Source: DATKEH01 sp035546355
Lineage (GTDB): Bacteria; Acidobacteriota; Thermoanaerobaculia; Multivoradales; JAIOJS01
Assembly: GCA_035546355.1 (NCBI GenBank)
Contig: DATKEH010000056.1
Span: 1 to 8,006 of the forward strand
DNA: 8,006 bases
Direction of reading: 5' to 3'
Under the pieces are notes generated by a model that saw nothing but the letters and a program-made list of their open reading frames with translations, was not told the DNA's origin and made no database searches. Made by a program: the position numbers and the translations under genes. The number at the start of each line of letters is the position of its first letter. Positions within the stretch are counted from its first letter, which is position 1. Positions 1 through 6,124 of this stretch are shown here, piece after piece.

Positions 1-593
1 CCTTGCGGGCTCGCGGCGCGAGGCGGTGGCGGCAGGGGTGGCCCCGCAAGGCCTCGCCGGCGCCTCCGCCCGGCTTCGCGCCGGGTCGGTCGCTGGCTGC
101 CGCGGCCCTGCACGAGCGCTCGCCGGGAGGCCCCCGCCGGCATCGCTGCCGCGGCCGCTCCCGCGCCCTCCATCGCGGCCCATTCGGATCAGTGGGGAAA
201 CCGCCTCGGGGAACGAGAGGTGACGGGCCGGGCTCGAGGGGCTCGAGCTGCTCGTGCCGCACGACGGATGCTCTCAGGGTCGCGGCCGGGAGCAGCCGAC
301 CCCCTGTCGGCCCCGGACGGCCACGGGTACCACAGTCGCTGCTCGCGAGGCGCGGAAGGGATCGGTGCGGGATGTAGGCTAGGGCCCCTTGGTGCCGCGA
401 ACCTGCACAAATGTGACGAGATGTTTCCGAGAAGCCCTGCTCTGGACCCCTCTTCCCCCGAGAGGGGGGAGAGGGGCAGGGGAGTGGGGGGCGACAGAGA
501 GACCTCGTCTGCCGGAGGGGGGACGGTGACGGGCGCTGGAGTGACGAAGAGGTTCATGGAAGGCCCCCCGAGAGCATTCGTGGTCCCTCCCCC
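1..593. other. Gene-free leader region upstream of bshA
   Basis: I find no convincing gene in this stretch. Plus frame 1 happens to be open from the left edge to a TGA at 595-597. Its translation is rich in Arg, Gly, Pro and Ala, shows no family motif, and runs straight through a palindrome, so I read it as chance openness in GC-rich DNA. The other frames give similar low-complexity text. The region holds a strong hairpin (447-476, listed separately) and a doubled CTCGAG palindrome at 233-247. The part from about 360 to 580 is less extreme in GC than the first 350 bases, which fits an intergenic regulatory region. I could not identify a confident promoter for bshA here. The end of a gene lying mostly to the left of the window cannot be excluded. 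Confidence 0.5.
447..476. repeat. GC-rich palindrome, possible REP-like dispersed repeat
   Basis: Bases 447-459 (CCCCTCTTCCCCC) pair with 464-476 (GGGGGGAGAGGGG) to make a 13-bp helix. The only imperfection is one G-U wobble (454 with 469), and the loop is GAGA (460-463), a GNRA-type tetraloop. A further GC-rich segment (477-490) follows. Palindromes of the CCCTCTCCC...GGGAGAGGG type, often followed by a GGGGTGAGGG-like tail, occur as dispersed intergenic elements in many GC-rich genomes. That resemblance is from memory, and copy number cannot be judged here. There is no T-run on either strand, so an ordinary intrinsic terminator is less likely. In RNA it would be a very stable structure about 120 bases before bshA. 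Confidence 0.6.
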
Positions 594-1781
594 ATGATCC
601 TCGGCATCTCCTGCTATCCCACCTACGGGGGCTCCGGGGTCGTCGCCACCGAGCTCGCCATGGCGCTCGCCGGCTCGGGCGACGAGGTGCACATCGTCAG
701 CTACGCCCTCCCCTCGCGGCTGGCGCTGCTCGAGGCCGCCGCGCCCGAGGCGCGGCTCTTCTATCACGAGGTGGTGGTGCCCCACTACCCGCTGTTCGAG
801 TACCCGCCCTACTCGCTGGCGCTCGCCACCAAGATGGTGGAGGTGGCGCGGCATCACTCCCTGGACCTGCTGCACGTCCACTACGCGGTGCCCAACGCCG
901 TCTCCGCGGTGCTGGCGCGTCAGATCCTGGCGCCGCTGCCGCTGCCGGTGGTCACCACCCTGCACGGCACCGACATCACCCTGGTCGGCAACGATCCGAG
1001 CTACCTGGAGACGACCCGCTGGGGGATCGAGCAGAGCGACGAGGTCACCGCCGTGTCGGAGAATCTCACCGCCGACACCCGCCACAAGCTCGGCGTGGAC
1101 AAGCCGATCACCGTGGTGCCCAACTTCATCGATCCCAGGCGCTACGACCGGCTGGCCGGGACGCCCGGGGCTCGCCGCTGGGCGGGGGCGGGAGAGCGGC
1201 TGCTGGTGCACATCTCCAACTTCCGGCCGGTCAAGCGGGTGGACGACGTGGTCGAGGTCTTCCACCGCGTGCGCGAGCGCTTCCCGGTGCGCCTGCTGAT
1301 GGTCGGCGACGGACCCGAGCGGCCGCGGGTCGAGCAGCGCTGCCGCGAGTACGGCAGCTGCAAGGACATCACCTTCATCGGCAACCTGCCGCTGGTCGAG
1401 GAGGTACTGATCGGCGCCGACGTGTTCCTGCTGCCGTCCCAGAGCGAGTCCTTCGGGCTGGCGGCTCTCGAGGCCATGTCCTGCAAGGTGCCGGTGGTGG
1501 CCACCCGCGCCGGCGGGCTGCCGGAGGTGATCGCCGACGGCGAGTGCGGGCTGCTCTTCCCGGTCGGCGACGTCGACGGGATGGCCGACGGGGTGGCCCG
1601 GCTGCTCGCCGACGAGCCGCTGCGCCGGCGCTTCGGCGACGCCGGCTTCCAGCGGGCGCGCGAGGTATTCGCCGTCGACCGGGTGGTGGCGCGCTACCGG
1701 CAGGTGTACGAGCGGGCGATCGCCGGCACGGACGGTGGGCCCCCGCGCCGAAGCGCAGCGGCGGCCGCCGCCCCGCGCTAG
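594..1781 (+). CDS. bshA: N-acetyl-alpha-D-glucosaminyl L-malate synthase BshA
   Basis: This GT4-family, GT-B fold glycosyltransferase of 395 residues should catalyse the first step of bacillithiol synthesis: transfer of N-acetylglucosamine from UDP-GlcNAc to L-malate in the cytoplasm. Family hallmarks are the N-terminal glycine loop CYPTYGGSGVVATEL (residues 7-21), HVHYAVP (94-100), TTLHGTDITLVG (121-132), SNFRPVKR (208-215), the EX7E nucleotide-sugar motif with Glu285 and Glu293 in SESFGLAALEA, and GGLPEVI (307-313). Length is close to that of Bacillus BshA, with a low-complexity Ala/Arg tail after about residue 378. The ATG at 594 puts the CYPT motif where the family has it, but no good Shine-Dalgarno sequence precedes it (the upstream bases are mostly C). 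The deacetylase (bshB) and cysteine ligase (bshC) genes are not in the window. Another GT4 activity is possible but less likely given the BshA-specific motifs. Confidence 0.9.
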   Translation: MILGISCYPTYGGSGVVATELAMALAGSGDEVHIVSYALPSRLALLEAAAPEARLFYHEVVVPHYPLFEYPPYSLALATKMVEVARHHSLDLLHVHYAVPNAVSAVLARQILAPLPLPVVTTLHGTDITLVGNDPSYLETTRWGIEQSDEVTAVSENLTADTRHKLGVDKPITVVPNFIDPRRYDRLAGTPGARRWAGAGERLLVHISNFRPVKRVDDVVEVFHRVRERFPVRLLMVGDGPERPRVEQRCREYGSCKDITFIGNLPLVEEVLIGADVFLLPSQSESFGLAALEAMSCKVPVVATRAGGLPEVIADGECGLLFPVGDVDGMADGVARLLADEPLRRRFGDAGFQRAREVFAVDRVVARYRQVYERAIAGTDGGPPRRSAAAAAAPR

Positions 1782-1798
1782 GGACCCGCGAGGCCGCC

Positions 1799-2389
1799 AT
1801 CGCCGAGTATGCCGCGCCCGCCCGCCCCGCCGCCGCCGAGCTGCGGGAGCGGGGATCGCGCTTCCTGGCGCTGGCGCTGCCGGTGGCCGACGAGCCGGCG
1901 GCACGCGCGGCGCTGGCGGCGATCGCCGGCGACCATCCCGACGCCACCCACGTCTGCTGGGCCTGGCGCCTGGGCGCCCCGCCGCGCGAGCGCAGCCACG
2001 ACGCCGGCGAGCCGCGCGGCACCGCCGGGCCGCCGATCCTGCGGGCGCTGCGGGGCGCGGACCTCTCCGACGCCCTGGTCGCGGTGGTGCGCTGGTACGG
2101 CGGCACCCAGCTCGGCAAGGGGGGCCTGGCGCGTGCCTACGGGGCGGCGGCGCGGGAAGCGCTGGCAGGGGTCGGGCGCGCGCGGCGCCTGGCGCGGCGC
2201 CGTCTGCGGCTGCGGGTCCCCTACGCCCACCTCGGGGCAGTGCAGCGGCTGGTGGCGCCGCCGCAGGTCGAGGTGGTGGGGGAGGCCTACGGCGAGAGCG
2301 TGCTGCTGACGCTGGAAGTGACCGAGGAGCGCCGCCGGGCGGTCACCGAGCTCGCCGCCGCCCTGCGGCTGGAAGTGGTCGAGGAGTAG
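1799..2389 (+). CDS. yigZ: YigZ/IMPACT family protein, probable ATC start
   Basis: This is a YigZ/IMPACT (UPF0029) family protein of about 196 residues. E. coli YigZ and eukaryotic IMPACT are the known relatives, and the bacterial role is unsettled (proposed link to translation or stress). With residue 1 at 1799, the N-terminal domain shows the SRF motif (20-22), SHDAGEPRGTAGPPIL (66-81) and the signature WYGGTQLGKGGLARAYG (99-115). A DUF1949-like C-terminal domain follows from about residue 135. The frame has no ATG, GTG or TTG between 1544, deep inside bshA, and the conserved SRF motif. The ATC at 1799 gives exactly the N-terminal length of E. coli YigZ and has GAGG (1790-1793) five bases upstream, so I chose it. 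Alternatives are CTG 1841, the long-overlap GTG 1544, a frameshift from bshA, or a sequence error. The gene begins 17 bases after the bshA stop and is probably co-transcribed. Confidence 0.82.
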   Translation: MAEYAAPARPAAAELRERGSRFLALALPVADEPAARAALAAIAGDHPDATHVCWAWRLGAPPRERSHDAGEPRGTAGPPILRALRGADLSDALVAVVRWYGGTQLGKGGLARAYGAAAREALAGVGRARRLARRRLRLRVPYAHLGAVQRLVAPPQVEVVGEAYGESVLLTLEVTEERRRAVTELAAALRLEVVEE

Positions 2390-2394
2390 CCGCC

Positions 2395-2423
2395 TTGGTG
2401 CGGGCGGGGCCCTCGGTTATGCT
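2395..2423 (+). promoter_or_regulatory. Candidate sigma-70 promoter for the DUF4870 cluster
   Basis: A TTGGTG box (2395-2400) and a TATGCT box (2418-2423) are separated by exactly 17 bases, in the 76-base gap between the YigZ stop and the DUF4870 start. They match the sigma-70 consensus at 3 of 6 and 4 of 6 positions, with the strongest positions (TTG; TA...T) kept. Transcription would start near 2430 and leave a leader of about 35 bases before the start codon. This would allow DUF4870, DUF2752 and yidD to be expressed separately from bshA-yigZ. The call rests on pattern only. Confidence 0.45.
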
Positions 2424-2454
2424 GGCGCCGTCGCCAAAACCCTCTAGCTCTTCG

Positions 2455-2460
2455 AGGAGG
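2455..2460 (+). promoter_or_regulatory. Strong Shine-Dalgarno for the DUF4870 gene
   Basis: AGGAGG lies five bases before the ATG at 2466. It is the best ribosome binding site on the plus strand of this window, and it fixes the start and the proline-rich N-terminus of the downstream protein. Confidence 0.75.
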
Positions 2461-2465
2461 CCAGC

Positions 2466-2924
2466 ATGAGCGAGCCGCCCACCACGCCCCCGCCGTTTAC
2501 CCCGCCGCCGCCGTCGCCGCCGCCGTCGCCGCCGCCTCCCGCCGCGCCGCCGCCCACTCCGCCCCCCGCCAGCGGCGGCTCCGGCGACACCCGCAACCTG
2601 ATGCTGGTGCTCGCCTACCTCGGGCCCTTCGCGATCATCCCCCTGCTCGCCGAGAAGGACGATCGGGAGGTGCAGTGGCACGCCAAGCACGGGCTGGTGC
2701 TGTTCGGCGCCGTGGTCGCCATCTCCATCGCCCTGGCGGTGGTGAGCTTCGTGCTCAACTTCATCCCGGTCGTCGGCCAGGTGGTGGGGGTGTGCCTGGG
2801 GTGCATCGTGCCGCTGGTGCTCGGTATCGGCTATTTGGTGGTGATCGTCATGGGCATCGTCAAGGCGACCAAGGGTGAGCGCTTCCTGATCCCCGGGGTT
2901 TCCGAGTTCGCCGACAAGTTCTGA
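2466..2924 (+). CDS. DUF4870 domain membrane protein with polyproline N-terminal tail
   Basis: This 152-residue integral membrane protein has two parts. Residues 4-34 are almost entirely Pro with Ser, Thr and Ala (runs of PPPP at 13-16 and 22-25), and a Gly/Ser linker follows (36-40). From about residue 43 there is a DUF4870 (Tic20-like) domain: a first hydrophobic segment (about 45-61), the polar stretch EKDDREVQWHAKHG (63-76) whose QWHAKHG is typical of the family, and further hydrophobic segments (about 77-97 and 100-132). The C-terminus, KGERFLIPGVSEFADKF, is also family-like. Function is unknown; the fold recalls small membrane proteins related to Tic20. The start is set by AGGAGG five bases upstream. 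DUF2752 follows 23 bases after the stop, so the two are probably one transcript. The polyproline runs should make early translation depend on EF-P. Confidence 0.85.
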   Translation: MSEPPTTPPPFTPPPPSPPPSPPPPAAPPPTPPPASGGSGDTRNLMLVLAYLGPFAIIPLLAEKDDREVQWHAKHGLVLFGAVVAISIALAVVSFVLNFIPVVGQVVGVCLGCIVPLVLGIGYLVVIVMGIVKATKGERFLIPGVSEFADKF

Positions 2925-2947
2925 AGCGGGGCGGCGGTGCGCCGGCG

Positions 2948-3403
2948 ATGAACGAGGTCCGGGTGGACGAGCCGATGGCGCTGCCGCCGGCAGGCGAGCC
3001 GGCTGCCGCGTCGCCCACGGCACGACGCCTGTGGTGGGGCTGGGGGGCCGTGGGCATGCTGGGGGCGCTGGCGGCGCTGGCCGTCCGCTGGATCGCCGCC
3101 GCTCCCCCCACCTGCGCCATGCGGACGCTGCTCGGGGTCCCCTGCCCGGGCTGTGGCACCACCCGCGCGCTCGCCGCCCTGATGGAGGGGCACCTCGCCG
3201 AAGCCCTGGCGTTGCACCCGCTGGCGCCGCTGCTCGCCCTCGAAGGGCTGGTGCTGTGGTGCGCCGCCGGCTGGTGGCTGTGGCGTCGCGGCCGCCTGCC
3301 CTCGCCACGGCCGCGGACGCTCGAGGTGGCGGTGGTCGTCCACGCCGCCGTCTACCTGGCGCTGTGGCTCGGGCGCCTGGCGAGCGGGACGCTGCCGTGG
3401 TGA
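2948..3403 (+). CDS. DUF2752 membrane protein
   Basis: This 151-residue DUF2752 family protein is of unknown function. After a polar N-terminus it has a hydrophobic segment (about 31-50). Next comes the diagnostic motif CPGCGTTRA (66-74), preceded by Cys56 and followed by the amphipathic stretch MEGHLAEALALHPLAPLLALEGLVLW (the family's HP motif is at 90-91). Further hydrophobic segments lie at about 92-110 and 126-142. The CPGCG pair could bind metal or form a disulphide near the membrane; that is inference. The ATG at 2948 lacks a clear Shine-Dalgarno sequence, and translation is probably coupled to DUF4870 23 bases upstream. Its stop TGA (3401-3403) overlaps the GTG start of yidD, which supports co-translation. 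Confidence 0.85.
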   Translation: MNEVRVDEPMALPPAGEPAAASPTARRLWWGWGAVGMLGALAALAVRWIAAAPPTCAMRTLLGVPCPGCGTTRALAALMEGHLAEALALHPLAPLLALEGLVLWCAAGWWLWRRGRLPSPRPRTLEVAVVVHAAVYLALWLGRLASGTLPW

Positions 3404-3705
3404 AGCGCTGGCGCTGGCGCCTCGCCGGCCTCGCCCTGCTCCTGCTGCTCGCCGGCGACTTCGCCCGCGCACCGTCGCGGCAGCTGTCGGCGCGGGCCCT
3501 GGTGATGGCCATCCACGGCTATCAGGCGACCCTGTCGCCAGCCATGCCCCACTTAGGCGTCCGCTGCCGCTTCCAGCCTTCGTGCAGCCGCTACGCCGCC
3601 GGCGCGATCCGCCGCCACGGAGCCCTCGGCGGCAGCCTGCGCGTGGGCTGGCGCGTGGCCCGGTGCGGGCCGTGGACGCCGGCGGGCACGGTCGACCCGC
3701 CCTGA
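3400..3705 (+). CDS. yidD: Membrane protein insertion efficiency factor YidD
   Basis: This 101-residue YidD family protein is a membrane-associated helper of Sec/YidC-dependent membrane protein insertion. The conserved core is visible: GYQATLSP (40-47), CRFQPSCSRYAAGAIRRHG (56-74) with Cys56 and Cys62, and a GS...R..RCGPW segment (78-92, third Cys at 89). The C-terminus lacks the longer tail of E. coli YidD. A basic N-terminus (KRWRWR) followed by a leucine-rich hydrophobic stretch (8-19) looks like a signal anchor, which E. coli YidD lacks. I chose GTG 3400 because it overlaps the DUF2752 stop (GTGA). An internal ATG at 3505 would give a 66-residue protein without the anchor. yidD usually sits between rnpA and yidC, and neither is present here. 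It ends 10 bases from the convergent cyclophilin gene. Confidence 0.88.
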   Translation: MKRWRWRLAGLALLLLLAGDFARAPSRQLSARALVMAIHGYQATLSPAMPHLGVRCRFQPSCSRYAAGAIRRHGALGGSLRVGWRVARCGPWTPAGTVDPP

Positions 3706-3715
3706 CCGAGGCGCC

Positions 3716-4279
3716 TCAGTCGATCCGCCGCGCCGTCTCGATGACCACCGGCTCGGCCGGCACGTTCTGGTACGATCCCCGGTCGGCGGTGCGCACCCCG
3801 GCGATGGCCTCGACGACCTCCATCCCCTCCACCACGCGCCCGAACACCGCGTAGCCCCAGCCCCTGGGGTTCTTGCCGGTGTGGTCGAGGAAGGCGTTGT
3901 CGGCGAGATTGACGAAGAACTGGGCGGTCGCGCTGTGCGGCTCCATGGTGCGGGCCATCGCTACCGTGCCCCGCTCGTTGCGCAGGCCGTTGTCGGCCTC
4001 GTTGGCGACCGGTGGGCGCGTGCTCTTCTGCTGCAGGTCGGGGGTGAAGCCGCCTCCCTGGATCATGAACCCCGGGATGACGCGATGGAAGACGGTGCCG
4101 TCGTAGAAGCCGCTGTCGACGTAGGCGAGGAAGCTCTCCACCGTCTGCGGCGCCCGGCTCGAGTAGAGCTCCAGCACCACCGTGCCGTGATTGGTGGTGA
4201 GGGCGACCCGCGGCGTCGCCGCCTCGGGGGTCACGTCGCCGGATGCGGCGAGGGAGGCGAGGAGGAGGAACAGGATCAT
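3716..4279 (-). CDS. Secreted cyclophilin-type peptidyl-prolyl cis-trans isomerase
   Basis: This 187-residue cyclophilin should catalyse cis-trans isomerisation of X-Pro bonds. The N-terminus MILFLLLASLAASGD looks like a short signal peptide, so it probably acts outside the cytoplasmic membrane. The domain starts near residue 24 and carries FHRVIPGFMIQGGGF (64-78), where Arg66 corresponds to the catalytic Arg55 of human cyclophilin A and Gln74 to its Gln63. Further matches are NERGTVAMAR (101-110), QFF (120-122), FLDHTGKNP and YAVFGRVVEGMEVVEAI. The start ATG (4277-4279) has AAGGAG (minus strand, 4292-4287) seven bases upstream. A longer in-frame extension exists but would bury the signal peptide. 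The start shares one base with the stop of the DUF971 gene (TGATG), so the two are likely translationally coupled. Which cyclophilin subfamily (PpiA or PpiB) it belongs to is not clear. Confidence 0.92.
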   Translation of the reverse strand: MILFLLLASLAASGDVTPEAATPRVALTTNHGTVVLELYSSRAPQTVESFLAYVDSGFYDGTVFHRVIPGFMIQGGGFTPDLQQKSTRPPVANEADNGLRNERGTVAMARTMEPHSATAQFFVNLADNAFLDHTGKNPRGWGYAVFGRVVEGMEVVEAIAGVRTADRGSYQNVPAEPVVIETARRID

Positions 4280-4626
4280 CAGCGGACTCCTTGCGCCCCG
4301 GCCTCTTCCCGCTCGCCGCGGCACTCCCGGCACGGGCAGAGCGCGCGCAGGAAATCGTAGCGATAGATCCCCGTGCCGTGGCCGTCGGAGAAGGTGAAGG
4401 ACAGGGCGTAGTTGCCCACCGGCGCGATCTGCTCGAGGGCGACCGGCGCGGCGGGTGGGTGGAAGCGCACCGTCGGGGCGTGGTGGCCCTGGCAGGCGGC
4501 GCAGGGGCAGTACCCCCGCAGGTAGGCGTAGTCGTACTCGCCGACGTGGGCATCGCTCCAGGTCAGCCGCAGCCGCCCCTGCTCGGGCATCCGGCGCGCC
4601 TCGACGGGGTGGGGCCCGCGGCTCAT
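4279..4626 (-). CDS. DUF971 (GBBH-like N-terminal domain) protein with two CPCxxC motifs
   Basis: This 115-residue DUF971 protein belongs to the family found at the N-terminus of gamma-butyrobetaine hydroxylase and at the C-terminus of the plant Fe-S scaffold HCF101. The bacterial stand-alone function is unknown. The first half contains LTWSDAHVGEY (21-31), LRGYCPCAACQGH (36-48) and IAPVGNYAL (67-75). The second half contains FTFSDGHGTGIY (77-88) and LRALCPCRECRGE (93-105). The two halves resemble each other, and each ends in CPCxxC, suggesting one or two metal or Fe-S sites. I use ATG 4626 because the residues before MPEQ still look family-like. ATG 4590 is a credible alternative, with GAGG eight bases upstream. 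The stop shares one base with the cyclophilin start. The tRNA-Leu 3' end lies 84 bases upstream. Confidence 0.85.
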   Translation of the reverse strand: MSRGPHPVEARRMPEQGRLRLTWSDAHVGEYDYAYLRGYCPCAACQGHHAPTVRFHPPAAPVALEQIAPVGNYALSFTFSDGHGTGIYRYDFLRALCPCRECRGEREEAGAQGVR

Positions 4627-4710
4627 GGTTTCGATGCGGGAGCGGATCGCGGGGTGAGACGAGGGGTGCCGGCGGGTGGCGCCAAGACCCTGCCCCGGCG
4701 CGGGGTGGGA

Positions 4711-4795
4711 TGGTGCCGAAGGCCGGACTCGAACCGGCACGGGTCGCCCCACACGGCCCTCAACCGTGCGCGTCTACCAATTCCGCCACTTCGGC
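4711..4795 (-). tRNA. tRNA-Leu (anticodon GAG)
   Basis: Read on the minus strand, the acceptor stem GCCGAAG (4795-4789) pairs with CTTCGGC (4721-4715), followed by discriminator A (4714) and an encoded CCA (4713-4711). The D-loop region contains the GG...GGTAGAC pattern. The anticodon stem CACGG/CCGTG encloses the loop TTGAGGG (4763-4757), so the anticodon is GAG (4761-4759), reading CTC and CTT. A long variable arm typical of class II tRNAs (about 13 bases including GGG/CCC pairing) precedes the T arm GCCGG-TTCGAGT-CCGGC. No intron or odd base is visible. The gene lies in the same direction as secG, 100 bases after the secG stop, but has a promoter-like element of its own. Confidence 0.97.
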
Positions 4796-4804
4796 CCGGC
4801 GGTG

Positions 4805-4813
4805 AGTCTAGCA
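4805..4813 (-). promoter_or_regulatory. Candidate extended -10 promoter element for tRNA-Leu
   Basis: On the minus strand the bases read TGCTAGACT: an extended TGN motif directly before a TAGACT -10 box (4 of 6 consensus). The predicted start is about 3 bases before the first base of the mature tRNA, a short leader. The corresponding -35 position reads about CCAGGA, a poor match, as is common when the extended -10 is present. Pattern only. Confidence 0.4.
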
Positions 4814-4895
4814 TGGCTCCAGGCGGCTCCTGGCGCACCGCCGCAGGCGCCTCGCCCAGCCGTTGGGGCCCGTGCCGCAGCCTCGCACCGCCCGC

Positions 4896-5347
4896 TTACT
4901 GCGGGTCGTCGCCGCCCCCCTCCTCGCGGGTGCCCGGCGGCAGGATCTCGGCCTCGACGTCGCCTTCCGGCGCCATCTCCTCGATCATCAGCTCGGTGGT
5001 CGGGGACGCCTCCGGTGCCACCTCGGGCTCGACCGCCTCCGCGCCCGGCGGTACCACGTCGGGCGTGGTGGCGCCGGGGACCCCCGCTTCGGTGGCGACG
5101 CCGCGCATCACCGACGAGGCCGAGGGGCCCCCCTTGAGGACCGCGATGCCGAGGGTGAGCACGATGAAGGCGACGAAGAACCAGACGGTGAGCTTGTGGA
5201 TGAACTGCGTGGTACCGCGGGCGCCGAAGGCTGTCTGGGTGGCGCCGCCGCCGAACACGCTCAAGTCCGCCCCCGAGCCCTGCTGCAGCAGGACCACCAG
5301 GATGAGGAACAGGCAGACGATGACTTCCAGCGTATACAGGACGTAGA

Positions 5348-5351
<4 letters not shown>
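4896..5351 (-). CDS. secG: Preprotein translocase subunit SecG
   Basis: SecG is the small integral membrane subunit of the SecYEG translocon, which stimulates SecA-driven export. The protein has 151 residues: a first membrane segment (about 3-22), the conserved loop LLQQGSGADLSVFGGGATQTAFGARG (21-46), and a second membrane segment (about 54-72, TVWFFVAFIVLTLGIAVL). A Pro/Ala/Glu-rich acidic tail (about 77-151) makes it longer than E. coli SecG (110 residues). The start is a TTG (5351-5349) with GGAGG (5362-5358) six bases upstream. It forms a TTGA four-base overlap with the tpiA stop, so translation is likely coupled to tpiA. SecG following tpiA is a widely conserved order in bacteria. Confidence 0.95.

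Positions 5352-6120
<769 letters not shown>

Positions 6121-6124
<4 letters not shown>

Noticed and set aside
233..247. Doubled CTCGAG palindrome
   Set aside because: It could form a six-pair hairpin with a three-base loop, but it is short, GC-rich and has no context to give it a role.
370..417. Promoter-like boxes (TAGGCT at 375; TTGGTG at 389) upstream of bshA
   Set aside because: Neither has a partner box at good spacing, and the match is no better than expected by chance.
1..597. Plus frame 1 open from the left edge to 597
   Set aside because: The translation is low-complexity, includes the palindrome as PSSPERGERG, and shows no recognisable domain. In DNA this rich in GC, stop-free stretches of this length are common.
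189..1904. 571-codon open frame on the minus strand antisense to bshA
   Set aside because: It is Arg/Gly/His-rich with no family motif. It lies wholly opposite the clear bshA and YigZ coding frames and is a GC-driven shadow.
2441..2460. Possible hairpin hiding the DUF4870 ribosome binding site (CCTC with GAGG)
   Set aside because: It would have only four pairs with a loop of 9 to 12 bases, too weak to claim a regulatory structure.
2343..3512. 389-codon minus-strand open frame opposite DUF4870/DUF2752
   Set aside because: It contains long Arg runs that mirror the polyproline codons, and the plus-strand frames carry the family motifs.
3706..3721. GAGGCGCCTC palindrome as a bidirectional terminator
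   Set aside because: It leaves almost no loop, has a mismatch in the outer stem and no T-run.
4243..5346. 367-codon plus-strand open frame crossing DUF971, tRNA-Leu and secG
   Set aside because: It runs through a tRNA gene and opposite well-identified genes, and has no motif.
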